NCBI GenBank assembly: GCA_014529385.2
Contig: CM043962.1
Location: 91,382,680-91,442,679, forward strand
Direction of reading: 5' to 3'
Source of the DNA: Adiantum capillus-veneris
Taxonomy: Eukaryota > Streptophyta > Polypodiopsida > Polypodiales > Pteridaceae
DNA length: 60,000 bases
Shown here: in pieces, positions 52,661 to 60,000 of the stretch
How the letters are laid out: each line of letters opens with the position of its first letter
Position numbering within the stretch: position 1 is the stretch's first letter
Notes under the pieces: generated by a model
What the model saw: the letters and a program-made list of their open reading frames with translations, nothing else
Told to the model about the DNA's origin: nothing
Database searches by the model: none
Program-made: the position numbers and the translations under genes

Positions 52661-53054
52661 TGCTAGCTATCCATGGGTTGTGTAGTATAGGGGCAATCTA
52701 GTATTGAAAATGAGTATGCATGATCTGCAGCAACTCCAAAAGGTCCCTCTTAAACTGATAGCTCTCTGATATGTGGTACAAGAGCAAGCAGAGAGAGTAC
52801 ATAATCCACTGTGCTTGCACCTCCAAGTGTGGGTAGCCTGTATACAAGGCTATACATTTTCAGTGTGGGTAGCCTGTATACAAAGCACACAACTTCGTGT
52901 CGTCTCCATTTTCATTGTTGGTTGTTCTATTTCAGTTCAATTTAGTTCTCAATTCAAATTCCCATGCGCTATGGTTATCATTCAGTGTGCTGTTATTGTC
53001 ATTCTTTAAGTGAGATCAGTTAATTGTGAGCATATTTCTCTGAGGGCACTTATA
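52661..53054. other. Unassigned stretch with a short direct repeat
   Basis: GTGTGGGTAGCCTGTATACAA occurs twice within about 50 bp (52828 and 52863). Nothing else recognised. Confidence 0.4.
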
Positions 53055-53560
53055 TCAGGCACCAAGCACTTGTGAAATTATCTTTACTACAAAAAAATTT
53101 GTAGGATATTGGTCGCAAGACTCGTGGAGGATAGCAAGCATTTGATGGACTGCGTTGATAGTGGCTTGGTCCATAATATACTTGAAAACGCTGAGTAACC
53201 TGAAGAACTGGACTATTGAGGGAAAAAGGGAAATCATACGGGAGTTACCTCCATTAATGTATTGAACAATACAACCAAGATAGGTAGGAGGGTGACGAAT
53301 CCACGTGACCATTGGTGGCGCGCGACGGGGGCTGTTCTGAATAAGGTACGAATAAAAAAGAAAGACAGCAGCAAGGAAAGAAGGAGACACTGTACCTGTT
53401 GATTTTATTCGCATACGAGAAATAAGGATAAGGATGTTAGAGGTGGGGGTGTCGACAATGTCGATAGTTTTATCTTTTTGTTCATTTTTCTCAGGGGTTA
53501 TCCTTTGCGCTCCACCGAGATTTCGAGCCCTAGGAGACGCAAGCTCTTGTGTCTGAACGA
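53055..53560 (-). CDS. Unidentified ORF in the unassigned block, last
   Basis: Open for about 165 codons on the minus strand; the first ATG is at 53414 (MRIKSTGTVSPSFLAAVFLF), but the frame is open upstream to about 53560. Later residues include APPMVTWIRHPPTYLGCIVQ and FKYIMDQATINAVHQMLAIL. FLAAVFLFYSYLI is hydrophobic and could be membrane-associated. No family recognised. It may be part of the gene read in other frames just upstream. Confidence 0.3.
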
Positions 53561-53906
53561 AACGTCCAACGAATAGAAGGCGTAGACGCGGCTAGAGTGT
53601 TGAGTAAGGTGGACCAACCCATCGTTTTCTAAGCTAACTGGGATGCTTAGGCAGGACTCTTCCAAGTGAAAAAAAAGGTGTATTAGGAGAACCACTTCAT
53701 GGGAAGCAAGTATGCAAGAAGTAAGCAATCCATGTGGTGTATTGTGTGGGGGTTTCTCGACAAAGACTCTTCCTATTGCCTCCCACAGTACGGCTTTGTC
53801 CAGGAGGGAAGATAGACTAGGCTTTTGGAGCCCACCATATCGTGCAAAAGGGCGAGTTCTTGTAGGATAGGGTGTCCCAAGACCTTCCTCTGAAAGTCAA
53901 TGAAAT

Positions 53907-54704
53907 CTATTTATTGGAGCATCTGAGTGTCTCCTTAATGCATGATGAAATAGCGATTGTCTGACTAGTCAAGCTGGCTCGGTTTAAGCCTGAGTAGAGT
54001 ACCTGCTTCAGGAGAGGCTTGGGGCACCCGTCTTCCCACTTTTCCATGACGAAGGACCAGAAGGACCGAGACTGGTAAGCCTCCCATGTATTGGGTGCCT
54101 TAGTGCGGCCCATCAGGCCAGCATAGATGCCGGTGTGACACGTTGGCATATCAATCTCCTCCACGGTGAGCTCATCGGGGAGAACTAGCTGGTCGTTGAC
54201 CCGGGGAATAACCCTCTTAAGATTGTGTCTTAGGTTGGCTAGGATGCCTACACCAAGGCTGTTCTTTGGCACTAGTTGTAAATAATTGGGAAATTGTGCA
54301 TATGAGGTGGCAAAAAGGTGTTGCACGTGGCGCCTACGGTGAAAATACGGATGGGCTCCTGGGACAAATAAATGGAGGAGCAAGTAGCATGTGCTGGTGA
54401 TGACCTTGCTTTCCTCAGTGAGGAGATTCACAAGTTCTTTGTATCGGGAGGGGGTGGCAGCCAATCTCGACAACCGAGAACTTAATGGACCCGAGATAGG
54501 ATAGGGTAGGCCGGTCATGGTGGTGCTAGGAAATAGGGGAGGCAGCTTGTGCTTGTTACGTGTGGAGGCTCTCTCTGCATGTAAATAAAGATCCCCCACC
54601 AGTTTCTTAAAGCCCTCCCTTAACTTGACGTTAGACACTGCCCACTGAACTATCTGGTCCTCCGTCCATATCTCCTTCGTGCGACGGACTTCCACAAGTT
54701 CCAA
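53907..54704 (-). CDS. Unidentified 265-codon ORF
   Basis: Longest frame in the block. Opens MELVEVRRTKEIWTEDQIVQ and includes GLPYPISGPLSSRLSRLAA, YKELVNLLTEESKVITSTCY, HRRRHVQHLFATSYAQFPNY and MGRTKAPNTWEAYQSRSFWS. The frame may be open further upstream, so this ATG may not be the original start. Basic and aromatic-rich with no clear membrane segment. I do not recognise the family. Structure-protein-like or gag-like roles are possible but unproven. Confidence 0.45.
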   Translation of the reverse strand: MELVEVRRTKEIWTEDQIVQWAVSNVKLREGFKKLVGDLYLHAERASTRNKHKLPPLFPSTTMTGLPYPISGPLSSRLSRLAATPSRYKELVNLLTEESKVITSTCYLLLHLFVPGAHPYFHRRRHVQHLFATSYAQFPNYLQLVPKNSLGVGILANLRHNLKRVIPRVNDQLVLPDELTVEEIDMPTCHTGIYAGLMGRTKAPNTWEAYQSRSFWSFVMEKWEDGCPKPLLKQVLYSGLNRASLTSQTIAISSCIKETLRCSNK

Positions 54705-56200
54705 ATACTGCTTTAAGAATCCCTGGTCTTCTCTTCTCTTCTTGGAAGGTTAGCTGATGCTCCAAGGGTTTGCTTTCTTTCCCTTTCACAGCCAGTCCAT
54801 CTTCCTGGATGGGCTCCCTCCTTGCATCAAATAGAGGGCACTCTCCTGTTTTGTACGCATCCTCCTCTTCTTCCGCGTATTCTTTGCTGGAAAAACTATC
54901 AACACTATCGACACCATCGACACTACCGTATTGATCCTATTATCTTGTTCTTCCTTATAGGTTCCCCATCACCGAGCCTTAAACCTTGCACCTCTCTCCC
55001 TATGGATCTCCTCCCGATTACAACATCGCGATACCTCTGTGACTGTATAATTTCATCTAGCGCATTCCTAATTGGTTAAATGGGATAGGTTCTATCCCAT
55101 TAGCGTTTACATAGTATAATCCTCGCAAAGAGACCAGGGAAGTGGCACTTTCTTTGCTCCTAGTGGGATTTCAACTCTCGGATTATTTCTCACCTTCTTA
55201 GTTACCCACTCTATAGCCCTGAGCAGTCTGCCCCGCCTCCTGCTAACTCGTTAAGGGATTCTACACTGTGACCTATCTGGGTCTTATCGGGCGGCATTCC
55301 CAAGGCCGAGGTCACTAGTCCACTGGCGTCTTCCTTGAGCAGTCCAATCAGGAATGGATTGCGACTTGTCACTGTTTTGGGTGTGTGTTTTAAAGGAAAG
55401 TGCCTCCTCCCACCTCTAGGTCGTTCCACATCTTGCCACCTCTAGTTGGCTGTAAATAAGGAGTGGGCGTCGGGCTTAACCAACATGGTAGGCCTGCCTT
55501 TAGTTTCTTCTGTTACCTTCTCGTTGAAGAGCAACTTTTTCAATATAATGGCGGCTCATTACTCGGCTGTTGATTCACATCCGAAAAGAGTAGTAAATTC
55601 TTACCTTCTATGAGTGTTAGTTCAAATCGATTGGCTATTCTACTCACGTCCAGGTCTCACACCTTTCCTCTAGAATGTGTTCTAGGAGTTGTGTTAGGGT
55701 CGCCCCCACTAGAAGAGACTGAACTGCTCTCGGGTATCCAATGTGAAGACTAGCCTAAGGAATGCTCTCAATAGGTTTAGCTTTAATACGTCTTCGTCCA
55801 TCAAAGTCAGGAGGAAGCTTTTCTGAATAGGGGTCATTGGTGTACAAATATCCAGCCCAATATTGGCGTAGCTCGTGGAAACCCACTAAGGGCTGGGTGG
55901 GTGTAGCTGCGGCCCTAACTCGTGAGAAACTAGTGCTCCATTAAGAAAGGGGAGCCCCCCATCAATTGTACAAGCCCGCTTAAGGAGTTGGTGCAAGCAC
56001 TCCTCCACTGACTTAAGAAAATGTTGGGAGCTCATCCTTCTTCGCTGGGGGTGCGTAAATGCAGCCCTCATCTGTTTCATTTCATCTTCTATCCTACTGA
56101 GCATCTTGGAACTCATCCGGGTGTGCTATCCCACCTTCGGTTTTTATATTCATAGCACTACTTGTCTGGGCGCAGATAGGCCCAGGTCTCCTTAAATCGA

Positions 56201-56596
56201 TCAGCCAACAATGTGGGCGTCCAATTCAAGGTCCAACTTGGCTGTGCCCATGACCTCTCCAGCTTGTTCTTCTGCTCGCTTCTCAAGTATTCGTGATAGG
56301 TCGAGCTCCTTTTCTTTCTCAAAAGGAGGGTTGCAAAGATAGCGCGCTTGAAAGAGGAAGGTCTCCCTTTGCATAGACCGGTTAGTAGTTAATTGCTCGT
56401 AGAATGTGTTCCATCGGGTACCCTTAAGGATAGGCACCCTGACTTCGGCCACATTGCTCCCTTGGGCGGGGCAGAGAGGGTGCGCAAACACAGCTACCTC
56501 TATCAGGGGGGGTCTCTTATATACCTCACGACCCTCTCCTAGGATGGTTATCCTCCTACTGAGGAAACACTCTACACGGGTACCCGTTAAACACAA
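56201..56596 (-). CDS. Unidentified 131-codon ORF
   Basis: Opens MCLTGTRVECFLSRRITILG and ends in a charged segment EKEKELDLSRILEKRAEEQA, likely helical, then DLELDAHIVG and a stop. Sequence continues in another frame (LADRFKETWAYLRPD), suggesting a frameshift rather than a true end. Unrecognised. Confidence 0.35.
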   Translation of the reverse strand: MCLTGTRVECFLSRRITILGEGREVYKRPPLIEVAVFAHPLCPAQGSNVAEVRVPILKGTRWNTFYEQLTTNRSMQRETFLFQARYLCNPPFEKEKELDLSRILEKRAEEQAGEVMGTAKLDLELDAHIVG

Positions 56597-57577
56597 ACAA
56601 CTCTTGATAGGTTTATCCTAGAGGAGAAGACCTCGCCCCCAAATATGGAGACGGCCCAAAGGTGTCCTTTCTAGTATATAGGGGCTATCTTCGCACCCGC
56701 AATGAAGGGGTCGTTTACATCTATAAGGCTGATTTGCTGAGGTAGCGACCCCACGTCCAGCCCTATGGATCCTCTGGGATGTGGGGCCTTGACCGCACAA
56801 TCCTCAATTAGATCTTCTATATGAACCTTTGCTCTTTATTTGTTGGAAGCGCTTTTTTCCCTTCTAAAAAAACAGGTGGCACCCGCAGCTCAGGAGGTCA
56901 TAGATCAACTCAAACCCTAAAGATGACGGTGGGATCAAGTATGGAGCTAGTGGCTCTTCATCTGTTCTAAAAATCATAAGATACCTCCATCCATATGTCT
57001 TGTGCCCAATTAATGAAATCACATGTAGAAGGTGGCTGAAAAATGGAAAGGCACTATTTTCCGACACCGCTTAGGATCCTGCTGTCGTGCCTTTCTCTCC
57101 GCTTCCGGTATTTTCACCTCCTCGAGGTGACCTCACGCACACCTAGCCTTGTGGGCTAACCACTCACACTCTGCCAGTGGGGGTTGATAACTACAAATGA
57201 GGTCCTGGCCTGCTTTGATAAAAGTGACCGGCCACACATGCCGAGTTCACACTACGTCCGCTTGGACACTGGACACCCATCCTGACGGTGTCATAAATTA
57301 GATCCCCTCTCTTGTGAGCGGGACATAACGCATGTCCTTTCTTACTTGATTAATCCATCAATCATCTACTTTTGCAAAAGGCTCGTCGAAGAGCATCAAG
57401 ATTGATATCACCAAATCATTAGTGCCTTAGATCACCTATGAGAAAGCTTGTGACCTAGGAAAGAGCTTAAGTTCCTTATCTATTTTACCCCTCTTGCCTC
57501 CTTGTTGTTGCTGAATAGAGACTATACGCTCCGTGAAGACCACCTCTATGCCAAGCTTGCACGCTTGTATGGGCAAA

Positions 57578-58694
57578 TGAAACCGGCCCGTGGGGCGGTA
57601 GGCTTTTACTTTAAACACACACAAAGAGCACTTGCAAAGGTAACCTGCGACGGGAATTAACACTTGAGCGCACACACAACTCGGAAGCTATAATGCTCCG
57701 AGCAGACGCTGACAACCTGTAGGCCCCAAAATTGGCGCCCGTTTCAGTATTTCTTTATACTTTAGGAGGGTACATTACAAAGTAGAGCCCTTGGAACTCT
57801 TTACCTGTAACTAGCTAGATACCACCTATTTTGGCAAAATTTCGGCAACATAACAGCCCCAAAACTTCCCCGAAACCAATTCCAGTGCTGGAACTCACTT
57901 CCACTGGCATAGACCCTCTGGTTTCTGCCCAAAAACAGTAAATTCACCTCGTTGTATTTACTGGTTTTTGCCCTGTTTTCAGCCCTAAACAGTCCTTGAA
58001 TTGCCATCTGGCAGTGGGGCACTACTCCCAAGGGTTCTGACGTCCGTATGGCTGAAAAACAGTCAAAATACAGCGCATAACCAACGCTGAAATTGCACTT
58101 GTACGGTGAGGTTATCACCCTCACCGGTGCCTGCTTTTGGAGCAGCAGTTAGCTACTCCTGTTCCTGCTCAGAGAGGCTCTTGCCTCATCAAAAATGCAT
58201 GTAACCACACAGCTGTAAATGAGTCAAATGAAGATCCCTCTTGTGGGGCATCACATTACTGCACGTAGGGGAGAGAGAGAGTAGTGTAGAGTGTGCAGGA
58301 CATCACTTCTTGCACTACACTGTACATGAGAGGGAAAGCTTGCACACAATAGTTCTTAATCTATGGCAGGAGCTTGCAAATGAGCCTCCCAGCTAGAAAT
58401 TCAGCGCCACTTCTTCTTGCATGAGGAAAGTCCACCAGAGAGTGTCACTTGGCAGATTTACAGGCCATTTCCAGTTTCATGCTTGCTGCTTAAAAATCTC
58501 CTGATTGGTTACCGAGTTGACTTTGCAGCGGAGTTCTAAAATGTTCCCCTTGTCATTCCGGAGATAATGATGCGAACAGATTTCATGGCCCAAAATAGCA
58601 GTTCCCTAATTTTTTGGAGATGCTTCTGTTGGGCTCCCATTGGTCTTCTGACCATCTATCCCATTGGGACGGCATCCAAAAATGCAATGTGGCA
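57578..58694 (-). mobile_element. LTR related to E1's, reverse orientation
   Basis: On the minus strand it runs TGCCACATTGCATTTTTGG to CCGGTTTCA. It shares with the E1 LTR the stretches TTAGGGAACTGCTATTTTGG, AGCTGGGAGGCTCATTT, the shared motif TAAAGAAATACTGAAACGGG with GGCGCC, TTTAAAGTAAA and CTACCGCCC. Overall it is clearly diverged from E1. The base after the terminal CA is not TGG, so no primer site is visible, and no matching target duplication was found. Confidence 0.8.
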
Positions 58695-59282
58695 TGTAGC
58701 AGGTTACAGTGTCATTTTCACAACACACACAGTTAGTACAATTGGTCTAGTCTGGTTCACACTGGACGAACTCTCTGGGCTGGGCAGTGATGTGTGACAA
58801 GGATATGACGGTGGTCTAGTGGACATCGTGGCCACGTCACCACCACTGCTCAGTTTGGAGATAGACTTAGATGGCTGACATTTATGAGCCGTTGCTGGCT
58901 CTTTATGGTTGTACATATCAGTAGTAGCTCTGTGGTCATCCAAATCATCTTCTTCATATATTGGCCAGTGTCGTCGTCTAGAGCAGTGAGTCTATACATA
59001 GCACGTCTGTACCATCCCTGCAGATCTGAGCTTCGACACCCCCATTGTACCCGTGTGTTCTGGGCTGGAGCTGAGTATGCTACCACGCCAGAGTCTGTAC
59101 TGGTTCCTTTGAGATAGTCGGGTCCATATGTTCTGGTCTGCTGCTGTGTCTCTATGTTGATTTGTTGTTATCTATTGTTTCGTGTGTTTTCATTCTGTTT
59201 TGAGTGAGATGTCACGCACATTGCACTGAGGAGCACCCATTGTAGAGAGCACGACACACTATCCGTGCTACACGTGCTCTCA
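58695..59282 (+). mobile_element. LTR of family X, copy 3
   Basis: TGTAGCAGGTTACAGTGTCA to GTGCTCTCA, homologous to 13909-14478, including TCGACACCCCCATTGTACC and GAGGAGCACCCATTGTAGAG. Its first base directly abuts the 5' terminus of the reverse LTR at 58694. A primer-like TGGCACGCCTAGCGGGACC follows at 59287. Confidence 0.82.
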
Positions 59283-59720
59283 TTTCTGGCACGCCTAGCG
59301 GGACCTCAACTAAGGTCTCTCTCTGTTGAGGTACAAATCGAGGAGCTAGCTGGTTGACCTAGCCTCGCCTACTTCGCCTTGCCTAGTGCAGCCTTAGACA
59401 GCTTAGTCTAGCTAACCTAGTCTCTCGCCCTGATGGTCTGGTCCTCTCTTGCCCTGGTCCAACCAAGCTCTCGTCCTGGTCTAGTCCTTCCTCGTCCCTG
59501 GTCTAGCCAGGTGGTCTAGTCACTGGCCCTGGTCTAGTAGAGTCTAGATCGGTGTTCAGCCAGTTAAAGGTCTTCTTGCCCAAAGCTTGGTTGGGTTTGT
59601 GGTTACTGCATGATACATACAAGGCGGTCATTAGAGCGTCAAAGCGCACTACTGAGTCCTCTGAAGTACTACCACAGAAGGCATCAACCCTTGGTACCTA
59701 GTAGAAGTCCACCAACCTCA
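59283..59720 (+). other. Leader of X copy 3
   Basis: Primer-site candidate at 59287-59305, then degenerate repeats of CTCGYCCTGGTCTAGTC (59420-59550) and CCCAAAGCTTGGTTGGGTTT, as in copy 1 (14479-14975). Confidence 0.65.
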
Positions 59721-59739
59721 TCACCCATACCTCCACATA

Positions 59740-60000
59740 CGGCATCATCCATTCCTCCATCCGTTTCTACATCTTCCAGGTCACCTTTCCCAGTAAAGCT
59801 CTCTCCCATTTTGTTACAGCAAGCTATTGAGAAACAGGCTCCTGAGCAAGAGGCCATGGAGGCGTTGACCAGTGTTTTGGCCAAGGTAAACATCAGCTTT
59901 CCTACTTTCAAGGGACTCTCCTCAGAAGATGCAGACGACCATGCAAGGAGGTTTGTATCTCTCTGTAGAGGTCGTGGTCTTCATAGAGAAGATGCTTATT
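59740..60000 (+). CDS. X gag N-terminus, runs off window
   Basis: Open frame SRSPFPVKLSPILLQQAIEK, QEAMEALTSVLAKVNISFPT, FKGLSSEDADDHARRFVSLC and RGRGLHREDAY to the window end. Copy 1 has a stop where this one reads AKV (17th residue of the second segment). The true start codon is not fixed. Unlike the other two X copies, no stop is seen in the visible part, so this may be the better-preserved member. Confidence 0.75.

Larger units (their letters stand above)
53055..57577 (-). other. Unassigned multi-ORF block
   Basis: Minus-strand frames without a family I recognise, in order from the LTR: IEVVFTERIVSIQQQQGGKR (57560 on); DLVISILMLFDEPFAKVDD, MTPSGWVSSVQADVV and WPVTFIKAGQDLICSYQPPL with few stops (57400-57060); SIGLDVGSLPQQISLIDVND and HLWAVSIFGGEVFSSRINLS (56790-56620); a 131-codon frame (56596-56201); a 76-codon frame (56116-55886); LRQYWAGYLYTNDPYSEKLP (55870 on); a 72-codon frame (55429-55211); a 265-codon frame (54704-53907); and an open frame of about 165 codons ending at 53055. 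Near-open frames separated by single stops suggest one or more decayed long genes. No RT, integrase, protease or helicase motif is seen. Confidence 0.5.

Noticed and set aside
53907-54704. Assigning the 265-codon ORF to a viral or gag family
   Set aside because: No diagnostic motif is visible; naming a family would be a guess.

Overview
The window is nuclear DNA from a plant with a repeat-rich genome, probably a land plant. Grounds: a Ty3 chromovirus, Ty1/copia elements, an intron-containing hAT transposase, an EDR2-like START exon pair and a HAK/KUP potassium-transporter fragment. I cannot name the species. No intact host gene, rRNA or tRNA is visible. Nearly everything is nested transposable elements (TEs) of different ages, and host sequence survives only as two fragments.

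Layout. 1-8688: young, apparently intact Ty3/gypsy chromovirus (E1), its LTRs differing at two sites. It sits in the leader of a copia element (E2, 8689 to about 13200) whose gag-pol is one frame broken only by five stops. 13255-13888: two copia scraps, head to head. 13909-18957: LTR, leader and gag of a decayed Ty3 family ('X'), interrupted by a small LTR element ('T', 14976-16591, carrying a 209-bp LINE-A scrap) and by a solo T LTR in reverse (16754-17456). 19331-26935: L1-like LINE-A on the minus strand, interrupted by a 3.58-kb hAT transposon (20454-24034, perfect 8-bp target duplication). 26936-30380: low-coding DNA with a START exon pair and tandem repeats. 30385-31150: Ty3 integrase remnant, LINE-B scrap and CT microsatellite. 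31318-36072: non-autonomous LTR element with target duplication ATCCC, its 5' LTR split by a 2-kb LINE-B copy. 36165-37937: X protease, an LTR ('Y') and a reverse X LTR.

38363-38895: G-rich minisatellite beside a HAK/KUP fragment (38910-39333). 39500-41235: X gag-protease, minus strand. 41236-43560: Ty3 family 'B'. 43570-46308: LINE-A carrying a 715-bp hAT-like MITE. 46309-48845: LTR scrap, then a second B copy interrupted by a copia 3' half with its LTR. 48850-53050: LTR scraps, a LINE-B tail, unassigned DNA. 53055-57577: an unassigned minus-strand block with several ORFs, bounded by an LTR related to E1's. 58695-60000: a third X LTR, leader and gag start, running off the window.

The one potentially functional coding unit is E1 gag-pol (1574-6637). 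The others are broken by C-to-T type stops, frameshifts or deletions. The main points of interest are the unassigned 4.5-kb ORF block, the sequence shared by LTRs of otherwise different families (also a LINE insertion site), the two hAT-type elements in different LINE-A copies, and the captured host fragments.
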